DNA from: Clostridium sp. KNHs205
GTDB lineage: Bacteria; Bacillota; Clostridia; Lachnospirales; Lachnospiraceae
Assembly: GCF_000702945.1 (NCBI RefSeq)
Contig: NZ_JNLE01000003.1
Location: 4,077,501 to 4,141,500 of the forward strand
Length of the DNA: 64,000 bases
Direction of reading: 5' to 3'
Shown: piece by piece, positions 18,375-27,454 of the stretch
Layout: the number at the start of each line of letters is the position of its first letter
Numbering within the stretch: the first letter of the stretch is position 1
Notes under the pieces: generated by a model
The model's database searches: none
Told to the model about the DNA's origin: nothing
What the model saw: the letters and a program-made list of their open reading frames with translations, nothing else
Position numbers and translations under genes: made by a program

Positions 18375-19052
18375 CTAGCGTATGGCACCACCATGAAAAA
18401 CACATTCATACACCTTGATTCCTTGATAGAAGATTTCCTCTGTTCCCTGAAACCAGTTTATATCACCTATATTTGCGGAATGATAAGTATACTCCTCCTC
18501 GGTAAACAGCAGGGGTCCTCTGTAAGGCAACTCCTTTGAAGGGTGCGATAAAGCCCTCTTCAGAAAATCTCCTGAAAACTCCTGACTAAGAACCCTGCCC
18601 GAATAGTTCATTGCCCATACAGGGTTATTACTAATCCAGACTCCTTCTTCACCTGCGAATTTTTCTCCGCCAAGATAAGTATCATAATAATAATACTTGC
18701 CTTCTTCATAAACGATATCATGAGACGATGGCCTTGAAGGTGAACCTTCCGGTCCATAACCGGCATAAGCTGCTTTTTTCGCCCGTAACAGAAAATCTAG
18801 CATTTTATCACTTTCAAGGATATCTTCTTTGTCGAAGAGAATGGTACAGTCACCTTCTTCGGATTTGATCATACTATCTATTGATATACCGAATATTCTG
18901 CTCAAAGCTATTAAGTTGTTGATATCCGGCAGGGATTTTCCTGTCTCCCATTTTGCAATTGCCTGCCTTGACAGTTCCACCTTTTCAGCCAGGTCTTCCT
19001 GGGACATTTTAAATTTCTTTCTTAGTAATATAAGTTTTTCCTGAAAATTCAT
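18375..19052 (-). CDS. XRE-family regulator with DUF5680 domain
   Basis: A 225-residue protein with an N-terminal XRE helix-turn-helix (about 5-60; MSQEDLAEKVELSRQAIAKW) and a C-terminal domain of about 150 residues with YYYYDTYLGGEKFAGEEGVW, MNYSGR and GPLLFTEEEYTY motifs. I associate this domain with DUF5680, common in Firmicute regulators and of unknown ligand. It is a single gene between the LRR operon and the MATE exporter, with its own terminator. Confidence 0.82.
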   Translation of the reverse strand: MNFQEKLILLRKKFKMSQEDLAEKVELSRQAIAKWETGKSLPDINNLIALSRIFGISIDSMIKSEEGDCTILFDKEDILESDKMLDFLLRAKKAAYAGYGPEGSPSRPSSHDIVYEEGKYYYYDTYLGGEKFAGEEGVWISNNPVWAMNYSGRVLSQEFSGDFLKRALSHPSKELPYRGPLLFTEEEYTYHSANIGDINWFQGTEEIFYQGIKVYECVFHGGAIR

Positions 19053-19160
19053 GGTTTTCTTTAACTCTCCGATCCTTTTGATTCTTACAGTAAAAGGATA
19101 TCATAACAATTCCTGCAGAACCACCACCTGCAGTTAACATTTCTGCATACTTATAGTTGC

Positions 19161-20525
19161 TTATATGTTGTTATTGATAAAACCGTATTTTTTCTTAAAG
19201 TACAGGAAATAGATTATATATAAAATCGAGGTAAAGGTCCAGGTCAGAGGATAGCAAAAGATTACTGCCCTGACATCATGAAATGCCGGAGCTGCTGTCA
19301 GAAGCCAGATGACCCTTAATACGCAAACACCAAAAAGAGTAAGTATAAAAGGCATTACCGATTGACCCATTCCCCTTAACGCTCCCGATAATATCTCTAT
19401 CAGTACATAGGTACAATAAGTTGGCACCAGGAAATGCAATATTAAAAGTCCTTCCTTTATGACCTCTGTATCATTATTAAATATCCCTATAATATCTGCC
19501 GCAAATATACTTAAAATCAGACTTAAGAATACAGCTGAAATCATAGCAAAACTCAAACATACACGGATTCCCTTTGAGACCCTTGCCTGTTTGCCTGCTC
19601 CATAATTCTGTCCGACAAAAGTAGTTACAGAAACACCAAAGGAGTTCATGATCATCCAGAATATACCATCTATCTTACCATAAGCTGCCCAGGCGGCCAA
19701 TACATTTAAACCAAAAGCATTCATACTGGACTGTATGAATAGATTAGAGGTGGTATACATTAAGGATTGTGCTCCTGTTGGTAGTCCTATATGTATGATT
19801 CTTTTTAAGATGTCTTTATGAAAATGTACTTGAAGAGGATACAATTTGTAGCACTCCTCTGTCTTCATAAGTACCTTGCAAACAAGAACTGCACTAACTA
19901 ATTGAGCAATTACGGTAGCTGCCGCTGCTCCTGCAACTCCCCAGTGAAAAAGAACAACAAATATCAAATCAAGTATTATATTAACACCGCAGCTTGCAAT
20001 CAGAAAATACAGAGGCCTTTTGGAATCGCCGATAGCTCTTAGGATTCCTGCTGCCATATTATATACTATATTAAATACCGTACCCAGAAAATAAACACGT
20101 ATAAAGATCAGTGCATCCTTATAAACCTCCGGTGGTGTTCCCATGAGCTTAAGCGCCAAAGGAGAGGCAATCAGACCAATAACCATAATAAAAAGCCCAC
20201 CTACAACAGCCAATGCAATGGCTGTATGGACAGACCTGCTTACTTCTTCTTTCTTTTTCCCGCCATAATACTGGGATATAATCACCGTAGCTCCTGAGGA
20301 TATTCCGATAAAGAATCCTATTAGTACATTGATTAAGGCACCGGTAGCTCCGCCTACGGCAGAGAGAGCTTCTTTTCCGACATATCGCCCGACTACTACT
20401 GCATCAATGGTATTATAAAGCTGCTGAAAAAAAGTTCCAAATAATAGAGGGAAGAAATACGCCAGCAACTGCTTCCATATAACCCCCTCTGTAATACTCA
20501 CCCTTGAGTCATTCTTGATCTTCAT
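19161..20525 (-). CDS. MATE-family efflux transporter
   Basis: A 454-residue protein with about 12 membrane helices, of the multidrug and toxin extrusion family, which exports drugs or metabolites in exchange for Na+ or H+. The beginning (ITEGVIWKQLLAYFFPLLFGTFFQQLYNTIDAVVVGRYVG) and the mirrored second half at about 235 (IGLPTGAQSLMYTTSNLFIQ) are typical of the clostridial NorM/DinF-like branch. GAGGAT precedes the ATG. No regulator is translationally linked to it; the WYL gene upstream, in the same direction, may control it. Confidence 0.93.
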   Translation of the reverse strand: MKIKNDSRVSITEGVIWKQLLAYFFPLLFGTFFQQLYNTIDAVVVGRYVGKEALSAVGGATGALINVLIGFFIGISSGATVIISQYYGGKKKEEVSRSVHTAIALAVVGGLFIMVIGLIASPLALKLMGTPPEVYKDALIFIRVYFLGTVFNIVYNMAAGILRAIGDSKRPLYFLIASCGVNIILDLIFVVLFHWGVAGAAAATVIAQLVSAVLVCKVLMKTEECYKLYPLQVHFHKDILKRIIHIGLPTGAQSLMYTTSNLFIQSSMNAFGLNVLAAWAAYGKIDGIFWMIMNSFGVSVTTFVGQNYGAGKQARVSKGIRVCLSFAMISAVFLSLILSIFAADIIGIFNNDTEVIKEGLLILHFLVPTYCTYVLIEILSGALRGMGQSVMPFILTLFGVCVLRVIWLLTAAPAFHDVRAVIFCYPLTWTFTSILYIIYFLYFKKKYGFINNNI

Positions 20526-20650
20526 TTGTTCATCCTCTATATGTCAATCTTTACTGTATTTCGTGAAATACAGACTAAATTGTATCACTCAAAGAGGTGG
20601 AAAGCAAATCTTTTTCCTTAAACCTTTCTTAAGCTTTCTCCATTGGCTTC

Positions 20651-21631
20651 TTAGCTTTTATCCACTGTCTGATTCTTAAGGTTTTGCTCCATAATTCTTT
20701 TTCCCATAGCTGATATCTCTTCCCTGAGTGAATCAGGACTCATAACCTTTGCTTTATCACCAAAAGACAATATTATACCATACACCCAGTTATCCATTGG
20801 ATAATATCCCCGAATTAAAAAGTCTCCGCTTTCCAGTTCGCTAATCTCTTCTTCCTCAAATTCATCATAAATCCTGTAAGCCATCTCTCTTTGGACCCAG
20901 AGTTTAAATTCAACGGGGACACCCTGTATTATTTCTGAATAACCGGCAGTGCCTGTAGCAATAGTATCTTTTTGTTCAGTCTGCGTAGCCGTTAAATGAA
21001 CTTCTCTTAAAAGCTCTTCTCTTTTAAAGGTATCTCCGGTTGTCCTTGCATTTCTAATACGCGTTAAGCGAAAGGTTCTAAAAGCTTTTTTATCCATACA
21101 GAAGGCTTTCAGATACCAGGTTCTGGCCTTAAACCAAAGCTGGATTGGATAAACGGTTCGTTCAGACTGTACTCCCGATGAATTAAAGTAGGAAAAAGTA
21201 AGTACCTGACAATTCAGGATGCTTGTCTTTAAGAGTTCCAGAAATGCCTGCTTCTTACCGCTCCAATCAGAGAAATCTATGGAAACCCAGTTACTCTCAT
21301 CAGCACTTTGTGTACCAAAAAAGGAGGTCAGTTTATTTAGTGCCGAATAATCTGCTGCCCTTGTCTGTACCAGCCCATTTAATGCTGCCAGTATTTCTTT
21401 TTTCTCCTGTTCAGAAAGTACGGATTTATTCAGGATATAATTATCCATCAGCCTGATTCCGCCCTTTTTCCCCCGTTCTGCGTAGATTGGTATTCCTGCC
21501 ACGGATAAGCTTTCGATATCACGATAAATCGTACGAACCGATACTTCAAACCGTTCTGCCAGTTCTCCTGCTGTTATGGACTTTTTATCAAGAAGTATAT
21601 ATACGATTTCAAATAATCTGCTGATCTGCAT
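20651..21631 (-). CDS. HTH-WYL (YafY-type) regulator
   Basis: A 326-residue regulator. Residues 5-60 form an HTH_11/DeoR-like winged helix (KKSITAGELAERFEVSVRTIYRDIESLSVAGIPIY). Residues about 140-215 form a WYL domain, whose signature here reads WYLKAFC, and a C-terminal extension (WCX) follows. WYL proteins sense nucleotides or other small ligands. A perfect inverted repeat (TGACAT-N4-ATGTCA) lies about 100 bases upstream and is a likely autoregulatory site. The MATE gene lies 125 bases downstream and is a plausible target. Confidence 0.9.
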   Translation of the reverse strand: MQISRLFEIVYILLDKKSITAGELAERFEVSVRTIYRDIESLSVAGIPIYAERGKKGGIRLMDNYILNKSVLSEQEKKEILAALNGLVQTRAADYSALNKLTSFFGTQSADESNWVSIDFSDWSGKKQAFLELLKTSILNCQVLTFSYFNSSGVQSERTVYPIQLWFKARTWYLKAFCMDKKAFRTFRLTRIRNARTTGDTFKREELLREVHLTATQTEQKDTIATGTAGYSEIIQGVPVEFKLWVQREMAYRIYDEFEEEEISELESGDFLIRGYYPMDNWVYGIILSFGDKAKVMSPDSLREEISAMGKRIMEQNLKNQTVDKS

Positions 21632-21734
21632 CTGTTACAGTTCCTTCTTTTCCGATTACTTCGAAAGCTTCTTTTACAATATGTTGCAGATTCATGTGTT
21701 ACTCCTTTTTTATACCAGATTAGCACACTATACC

Positions 21735-21750
21735 TGACATCTGTATGTCA
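21735..21750. promoter_or_regulatory. candidate operator upstream of the WYL regulator
   Basis: TGACAT and ATGTCA form a perfect inverted repeat separated by CTGT. It lies beside a TATAGT box on the minus strand, which could be the -10 of the WYL gene. Confidence 0.45.
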
Positions 21751-21798
21751 TATTAACTATTCTTAAATATTCATCCTGTAATACATAGGTTCGCTTTA

Positions 21799-22572
21799 CT
21801 AATACCACCTTGCAAAAAATTTCAGCGGAGTCTTTTCCGTGACCATGGTAGTACTCTTTATGGGAGTTGCAGTGGAATCAGAATAATCAGCCCAGGTAAA
21901 CCATCCCTTGAAGGTATAGCCCTCTCTTTTGGGTACAGGTAAGGTTCCAAAGGCTTTCGTACAGGTAACATCCAACTCATAGGACTCCCCGTTAAAGCCT
22001 ACAAAAGTAACCTTTAGAACTTTTAATTTCCACTGAGCATAAAGCTTCTTAAGTTTATTGTCCTGATATACAGAGGCAGCTGTAATTTTATCCCCACCGC
22101 TTTTGCCGGTATACCAGCCGGTGAATTCATATTCTTTCCTAACCGGAACGGGTAACTGGTTTAAATATTTGGAGCCGTACCGGACAGTTGCTTTTTTACT
22201 GTCACCGCCACCATTTAAGTCCAGGGTAATTTCGAATTCTTTTCCATTCCAATGGGCATAAAGGGTATGATCTTTTGCAATTATGACCTTTTTGTCAGCA
22301 TAAACCAGGGTTCCGGCTGAAGGAAACGTATACCAGCCTTTAAATACATAATTGGTTTTTGTCGGAACAGGTAAAGTACCATAGGTACTTCCAATAGTTA
22401 CCGGCAGGGATTCACCATTTACAGTCCCCCCCTGGGGATCTAATGAGACGGTATAAGTCTTTACTGTCTCTGCTGCAGATACTGTTATATTTTCACAAGT
22501 GCTTCTTATTATCAGAAATACTCCTAAGAGTATTCCTGATAACATCAAGGTTACTATTTTTTTCTTTGTCAT
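21799..22572 (-). CDS. secreted protein with three InlB-type B-repeats
   Basis: A 257-residue secreted protein. Residues 1-35 form a signal peptide (MTKKK then a hydrophobic core, cleavage probably after SAA). Three Listeria-Bacteroides repeats of about 65 residues follow, each with a FKGWYT, FTGWYT or FKGWFT motif and ending in YAHW, YAQW or FARW. These small beta-domains act as stalks or adhesive modules on surface proteins. No LPXTG, SLH or other anchor is seen, so it may be released or non-covalently held. It may be a truncated relative of larger adhesins. GGAG lies eight bases before the ATG. Confidence 0.88.
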   Translation of the reverse strand: MTKKKIVTLMLSGILLGVFLIIRSTCENITVSAAETVKTYTVSLDPQGGTVNGESLPVTIGSTYGTLPVPTKTNYVFKGWYTFPSAGTLVYADKKVIIAKDHTLYAHWNGKEFEITLDLNGGGDSKKATVRYGSKYLNQLPVPVRKEYEFTGWYTGKSGGDKITAASVYQDNKLKKLYAQWKLKVLKVTFVGFNGESYELDVTCTKAFGTLPVPKREGYTFKGWFTWADYSDSTATPIKSTTMVTEKTPLKFFARWY

Positions 22573-22590
22573 TTGTTTAACTCCATTAAA

Positions 22591-22812
22591 TCAATTGATT
22601 TCCTGTGCCAGTACCAAGGCCCTCTTGTAAAGCGGGTCGAACTCACAGCCGCAGCTGCCGCATTCACTGTCAGCCTGCATTATGGCAGCAATGAGTTCTT
22701 CTTTGTCTCCCTTACCTTCAAGCCATGCTCTGGAGGGTTCTTCAATAACATCCCACCCTGATTCTGCAAATTTCGTAAGTATTTCATCAAATTCCATCTT
22801 ATCCGCTTCCAT
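22591..22812 (-). CDS. small Cys-containing protein of unknown function
   Basis: A 73-residue acidic protein with AGAAGGAG six bases before its ATG. The first 45 residues are helical (FDEILTKFAESGWDVIEEPSRAWLEGK). A cysteine cluster ECGSCGCEFDPLYKRAL follows near 50-66, resembling a metal or Fe-S ligand set. It is conserved-looking but I do not recognise the family. It precedes the InlB-repeat gene by 18 bases and may be in one transcript with it. Confidence 0.7.
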   Translation of the reverse strand: MEADKMEFDEILTKFAESGWDVIEEPSRAWLEGKGDKEELIAAIMQADSECGSCGCEFDPLYKRALVLAQEIN

Positions 22813-23128
22813 TTAATGCTCCTTCTCACATTCATTTCCTGTGTAATGTAATAAATATCAGAGTTACTAAGAATGAATAACCTGTCCCACTTATTATATA
22901 GCACTTTCCAGAATTAGTCAAAGAAACTCTGTTAACAAGTACTGCTCCAGGTAAACTTCCTTTAATATCAGTAACTGCTTATTGTACTGGGATAGATAAA
23001 GGAAGAAGATGGTGCAGCGCATAAGAATAGTATATTCAATAAGAGACTGGAATCCTATGGTTATTATTCACTATATCAGCTGCTTTTCTTGTAATAATAA
23101 ACCTGAATTTCTTATGTCATTAACTGCT
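22813..23128. other. intergenic region, nothing recognised
   Basis: This 316-base stretch separates two minus-strand genes. It holds the RBS of the small Cys protein gene and no credible open frame, terminator or repeat. Confidence 0.4.
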
Positions 23129-24205
23129 TCAAGACTTAAATATTATTTTGTCCCTTACCTGCTTTGGTAAGATATCGATTGTAAAAAGCTCATTAATATG
23201 AAATATTCCGTAAGGGTAATCAAAAGTATACAATTCTTTTGTCACAGCTGCAGCGGCCTTTGCGGTCATATCTGCTTCTATCCTGCCACTGAAAAATACT
23301 TCTGTTTTTATGTTATTACCTGCTTTTCTACCACTGGCTTCAACTTTTAATGCAAATTTGTCGCTGCCCATTTTAAAACCTGAAATTAGCTTTACCATAC
23401 CATTATAGATTCTTTTATATTTCAAAAGCTTAAATATACCTGTTCTTTTCATTATAAAAAAGAACCTTGTACTCAAGTCAGAATCAAAACATAGTCTCGT
23501 TTTAATAAATGGTACTTTCAGGGTGTTTAAAAGACTGTGCTGATCGGAGAAATTAAAACGATAGGCTTTCTTTCTGCCAAGTCCTTCGCCAAAATCAAAA
23601 GCTTTGCCTTCTGTAAAACTTTTAACCTCAGTTCGTTTTCCATTTTCCATTATTGAGAAATTATGATACATATTATCTATTGTCCACTCAATGGCAGCTC
23701 TCCCATGTTTGTCCCCCAAACCGAGCATTACTGCGATATCCACTGAATCCGATTCATCCATATCTTCACAGGCTTTTGCTGCTAAGAGGTTACTGATTCC
23801 AGGTGTCAGTCCTACACTAAGTAAGGCTGTCGCTTTATTTACTACAGCCATATCCCTTAGCTCCTCTATCTTTTTATGAAAGTCTGCATTAGCTGTTATA
23901 TCCACATAATGAATACCCAGATTAAGACACAGGCGCACAAAGTCCGTGTTCTTTTGGTCCAAACACATTACTATTACCTTTGCCTCTTCAATCTGACTGA
24001 TACCTGCTGCTGACTCTGTATCAAGCTGCATCGGGAACACTTTATTATTTGTCTTTCCGGTAAATTCCTCTGCTTTCTTATAACTTCTCCCTGCTGCATA
24101 TACTTTCCCCGGATACAGCTCTCCCAACTCTTTGCATAAGATCTGACCCACATGTCCATACCCGCCAACTACAATAATTTTATCCTTTAAGTTGTCTTCT
24201 TTCAA
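23129..24205 (-). CDS. saccharopine dehydrogenase-like NAD(P)-binding protein
   Basis: A 358-residue oxidoreductase of the saccharopine dehydrogenase-like superfamily. An N-terminal Rossmann fold has VVGGYGHVGQILCKEL (GxGxxG type) and GRSYKKAEE, followed by the VDITANADF and LLSVGLTPGISNLLA motifs of this family. The reaction is unknown. The TTG at 24205 is chosen because AGGAGG lies six bases upstream; a GTG at 24226 in the same frame has none. It is 150 bases after the MarR gene and could be a third gene of that operon. Confidence 0.8.
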   Translation of the reverse strand: MKEDNLKDKIIVVGGYGHVGQILCKELGELYPGKVYAAGRSYKKAEEFTGKTNNKVFPMQLDTESAAGISQIEEAKVIVMCLDQKNTDFVRLCLNLGIHYVDITANADFHKKIEELRDMAVVNKATALLSVGLTPGISNLLAAKACEDMDESDSVDIAVMLGLGDKHGRAAIEWTIDNMYHNFSIMENGKRTEVKSFTEGKAFDFGEGLGRKKAYRFNFSDQHSLLNTLKVPFIKTRLCFDSDLSTRFFFIMKRTGIFKLLKYKRIYNGMVKLISGFKMGSDKFALKVEASGRKAGNNIKTEVFFSGRIEADMTAKAAAAVTKELYTFDYPYGIFHINELFTIDILPKQVRDKIIFKS

Positions 24206-24352
24206 TATTAACCTCCTGCATATCACACGTTATAGCTCGATTGAAAATAATCAACAGTTCGACCGCACCACTTTAAGGTATACTACAATTGCTATATTAG
24301 AAACGCAGCTTTACTCCCCTTAAAATCCGGGCGTTTATTCTAGTAAAATTGA

Positions 24353-24805
24353 CTAAAAATGATTTTCTACCAAGCTGTTGGCATGTTTTAGAAATTCCTG
24401 TATCACTTTAAGTTCATGTTCATTAAGCTCTCCCAAATAATTAAATAGTGGGCTGTCATATTTCTCATGATAAGCTTTATGCAGCAAATAAGCTCTCTGA
24501 CCTTTCTCTGTTAAGAATAAGCATATTCTCTTTTTATCCTCTACGTCCTCTATCTTGTTAAGAAAACCTCTCTCCTCCAACTTTCGCACTGTTTTGGCGA
24601 CCACTGCACGGGTGATATTAAAATTACGGGCCATTTCTGAAATAAAGATTCCCGGCTGATCTCCAACCATCTTAATCATATGAATTTCACCACGGTAGAA
24701 AGTCATGCCCTCTGGTCCAAGCTCCAAGGTGTTAATTTTGCCATTGGCAATACGTTCTGTCATCTTAATAAATTCATTAATGATATCTGTTTGCAGCATT
24801 TCCAT
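24353..24805 (-). CDS. MarR-family transcriptional regulator
   Basis: A 150-residue winged-helix repressor. The wHTH region is at about 45-110 (GIFISEMARNFNITRAVVAKTVRKLEERGFLNKIEDVEDKKRI), with the family's wing motif (DxKR). The ATG follows the methyltransferase stop codon directly with no gap, so the two are co-transcribed. Two operator-like inverted repeats over the shared promoter at 25848-25895 suggest autoregulation. The ligand is unknown and may be the substrate of the methyltransferase. Confidence 0.9.
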   Translation of the reverse strand: MEMLQTDIINEFIKMTERIANGKINTLELGPEGMTFYRGEIHMIKMVGDQPGIFISEMARNFNITRAVVAKTVRKLEERGFLNKIEDVEDKKRICLFLTEKGQRAYLLHKAYHEKYDSPLFNYLGELNEHELKVIQEFLKHANSLVENHF

Positions 24806-25825
24806 TTATATCCTACTCCCTTTTCTGTAAAATTCGCCTTGCAGACTGCTATAGGCACCATCTAACTCAATTTCATTAATCTTAACAAAATTATGTTTCG
24901 TAAGCTGAGTTTTTATTGTATTGGCACTAAGCAGCAGATCCAGACCGTCCAGATGACTTGAAAGCCATCCCAGTATGCTCTGGGGAGGTGCCTGAAAATC
25001 CTCTGTTATCTCATTGGTCACCAAATATAAGATACCCGCCGGGGTCAGAGCTTTCGCTAACTTTTCCACAACCTCCTCCAGATGATCCTTCGCAAAATCC
25101 AGTATTCCGGAAGCCAGAATCAAATCATATCCGGTGCCTAAATGGTCAAGGTTAAAGTCTCCCTCTCTGACTTCAATACGATTTGTCAGTTTTCTCTCAG
25201 CTGCCAGCTGCCTCGGAAGCTGTGCAACACTTGGATGTTCAAATATAACCCCTCTGCAAGCAGGATATTCCTCTAAGAGTTCCATGGTCATAACGCCATT
25301 ACCTCCACCAAGATCGAGTACCATTTGCGGAGAGGCCTGACAGAAGACTCCTTTTACATTTCTTACAAAAGACTGAACACGCCCTGTATACATTTCCGGA
25401 ATCCCAACCCGTGCCGCTTCATAAAAGTCATAAACTTCAACCCCTTTATTATTTGACTGAATAATTTGATCCGGACCATTCTTTAAGCGTTCCTCCAAAT
25501 TTGAAAGTGACATCATTTTCTCTCTGTAAAGAATTGTTTCACCGATATAAACCGCACTGGCTTTGTTTAAAAATTCATTACTCTGGGTTGTATTTCGGTA
25601 TTGTTCACCTGACTTTTCAAGGAATCCTGCAGCTGACAGCGCATTGAGTACCAGCTGTAAATTACGCTCGTTAAGACCGGTATGCAAGGAAACAGCCTTA
25701 GGTGAGGTATAGCTTTCAAGATATGAGAACAGGTCAAAGCGAATTGCTGCCAGTAGTAATTCTGCTACTCTCTTCTGATGCAGTATATTAAAATATAGTC
25801 CAGGATTTTCTTTGGGCTTATGCAT
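24806..25825 (-). CDS. SAM-dependent O-methyltransferase-like enzyme
   Basis: A 339-residue class I methyltransferase with an N-terminal winged-helix dimerisation domain (about 15-90) like plant and polyketide small-molecule O-methyltransferases. SAM motif I is VLDLGGGNGVM near 170. EHPSV, REGDF and ASGILDF follow at the usual places. The catalytic His of many O-methyltransferases is not obvious, so the reaction is uncertain. ATG 25825 with AAGGAGG eight bases upstream is preferred over GTG 25834. First gene of the operon with MarR. Confidence 0.85.
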   Translation of the reverse strand: MHKPKENPGLYFNILHQKRVAELLLAAIRFDLFSYLESYTSPKAVSLHTGLNERNLQLVLNALSAAGFLEKSGEQYRNTTQSNEFLNKASAVYIGETILYREKMMSLSNLEERLKNGPDQIIQSNNKGVEVYDFYEAARVGIPEMYTGRVQSFVRNVKGVFCQASPQMVLDLGGGNGVMTMELLEEYPACRGVIFEHPSVAQLPRQLAAERKLTNRIEVREGDFNLDHLGTGYDLILASGILDFAKDHLEEVVEKLAKALTPAGILYLVTNEITEDFQAPPQSILGWLSSHLDGLDLLLSANTIKTQLTKHNFVKINEIELDGAYSSLQGEFYRKGSRI

Positions 25826-25847
25826 AGGATTCACCTCCTTTTATTAT

Positions 25848-25895
25848 TTGTATGCCTAGTATACATATAATACGATTGTATGTCAAGCATACAAT
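25848..25895 (-). promoter_or_regulatory. methyltransferase-marR promoter with two overlapping operators
   Basis: On the minus strand TTGACA (25881-25886) and TATACT (25858-25863) are 17 bases apart. A perfect inverted repeat ATTGTATG-N5-CATACAAT (25875-25895) covers the -35 box. A second, imperfect copy TTGTATG-N5-TATACAT-like (25848-25867) covers the -10 box. Binding at either would block polymerase. Confidence 0.88.
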
Positions 25896-26180
25896 TGTAT
25901 TTTGATATCTCCTGCCTTCTCTATTACATACCCGGCAATTGCTGTCTATAAAATAATATTCTATCTTTATTCTTGTTTTTGCCTGCATTTTGCTTCTTTT
26001 ACTGCATTAATTTTGATAAGAGGTATTTCCTTTGCAAATTTAATCCTCATTAGCTGCTTTTATTTGGTATCTCACGACTTACCAAATGGCGTCTTGATTT
26101 ACAAGTAATATTACATGATTCACTATCCTCTCCTTCCTATTATTCTTTATCGTATCACAATAAATATTTATTGATATCTA
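25896..26180. other. intergenic region, nothing recognised
   Basis: AT-rich plus-strand stretch between the marR promoter and the next promoter. A 68-codon frame near 25902-26108 lacks a ribosome binding site and is not called. Confidence 0.4.
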
Positions 26181-26209
26181 TTGACTTATCCATTGATAAG
26201 TTTTATAAT
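26181..26209 (+). promoter_or_regulatory. promoter with operator in its spacer
   Basis: TTGACT and TATAAT lie exactly 17 bases apart. The spacer region contains a perfect inverted repeat ACTTATC-CATT-GATAAGT (26184-26201). It faces the DUF2975 gene about 490 bases downstream. Confidence 0.75.
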
Positions 26210-26700
26210 ATCTACAATAGGGGTTATATGTAACACGAGATGCCACTTTTGTAACTAAAATGCAGTTTGCAATTATTATACTTAACTGGAAAGCGAGTTT
26301 CATCTTTAATCTAGTAAGTGATGTTTCTAATTATGCTTGGGTTATTTATAGAAAGATGCAGGTACTGCAACTGAGAAGAAGGTATTGAAACCGTAATGCA
26401 GGGTTCTAAGTAAAAAGTTACATTTATAATCAAATTCATTTGATTTATGATTATTGTTTATAATTCAATGCGATAAATTTAATTGTATTAATTAGAGTTC
26501 GTGTAATAAAAATATCAGCATCTCTCACATACAACAGATAATTTCCTTTACATACGAATACCTCAAAAGTGAAATAAAAGGTTATAGAAGAACTTAGTTT
26601 CTATAGAATATAGCGTGAAGGTTTATAGACAATTTATTCACGCGTAAATTTGTGCCTGTGGACCAGGTTTACAGGCTAAGAGAAAGGCATGGTTGTTAAA
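26210..26700 (+). other. long leader or intergenic region before DUF2975 gene
   Basis: About 490 bases with no open frame. A six-pair hairpin GCCTGT...ACAGGC (26653-26675) lies just before an 18-base element repeated before the next gene. I recognise no riboswitch core. Confidence 0.35.
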
Positions 26701-27180
26701 ATGAATAGTCAAAAATTTGCCAAATGGTTAAAGGTTATCGTTTTTGGTACAGGTATCTGCGGTATTTTTTTATACCTGTTCTTATTTCCGGAATGGGGAC
26801 GAAGCATCTCTGTGAGTAACCCGGAATACTCTTTTGCTTATTGGCCCTGGATAATATTTTTATGGATATCTGCTGTTCCCTGTTATTTAACTTTAATCTG
26901 CTGTTATCGCATTGCCTCTGAAATTGGGAAGGAAAACTCTTTCTGCAATAAAAATGCTGAACAGTTACGGTTTATATCTCTCCTTGCTGCTGTCGACACC
27001 GTTTATTTCTTCATGGGAAATCTGGTTTTCTTTTTCCTGAATATGAGTCATCCGGGCATTATCTTTTTAGCCTTAATTGTTGTGTTTATAGGTATTGCGA
27101 TTACTGTGGCTTCCGCTGCTCTGTCTCATCTGGTTTACAAAGCAGCAAAACTGCAGGAAGAAAATGAGTATACCATTTAA
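26701..27180 (+). CDS. DUF2975 membrane protein
   Basis: A 159-residue protein with four membrane helices and the typical DUF2975 loop EIGKENSFCNKNAEQLRFIS near 75-95. The function is unknown. In Firmicutes the family is generally encoded next to a tiny YozG-like XRE regulator, as here. The ATG at 26701 (MNSQKFAKWLKV) matches the family start; an ATG four codons earlier (26689) sits one base after AGAAAGG. Both candidate starts lie in the element GAGAAAGGCATGGTTGTT, which recurs before the next gene. Confidence 0.85.
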   Translation: MNSQKFAKWLKVIVFGTGICGIFLYLFLFPEWGRSISVSNPEYSFAYWPWIIFLWISAVPCYLTLICCYRIASEIGKENSFCNKNAEQLRFISLLAAVDTVYFFMGNLVFFFLNMSHPGIIFLALIVVFIGIAITVASAALSHLVYKAAKLQEENEYTI

Positions 27181-27232
27181 AGGAGCCTGCAGCCCAAAGT
27201 TTTAAGTCTGTGAGAAAGGCATGGTTGTTTAT

Positions 27233-27454
27233 ATGATTATAATAAACATTGATGTTATGCTGGCCAAGAGAAAAATGAGTGTTACTGAACTCTCGGAAAG
27301 AGTTGGTATCACTATGGCCAACATATCTATATTAAAGAACGGAAAAGCAAAAGCAATTAAAATTGATACTCTGGATAAAATCTGCAAAGCTCTGGATTGC
27401 CAACCGGGGGATATCTTAGAGTGGCGGGGGGAGGAGAATGCGTCCACGAATTAA
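27233..27454 (+). CDS. YozG-like small XRE regulator
   Basis: A 73-residue single-domain helix-turn-helix protein (MIIINIDVMLAKRKMSVTEL...ISILKNGKAKAIKIDTLDKICKALDC). It belongs to the small Cro/C1-type group that partners DUF2975 proteins and probably represses its own operon. An ATG four codons earlier (27221) is possible. The last 17 bases overlap the start of the next membrane-protein gene, so translation is coupled. Confidence 0.88.
   Translation: MIIINIDVMLAKRKMSVTELSERVGITMANISILKNGKAKAIKIDTLDKICKALDCQPGDILEWRGEENASTN

Noticed and set aside
18187..18378. 63-codon plus-strand frame
   Set aside because: It spans a minus-strand terminator and has no RBS.
25902..26108. 68-codon plus-strand frame
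   Set aside because: No ribosome binding site or promoter-like sequence, low-complexity AT-rich.
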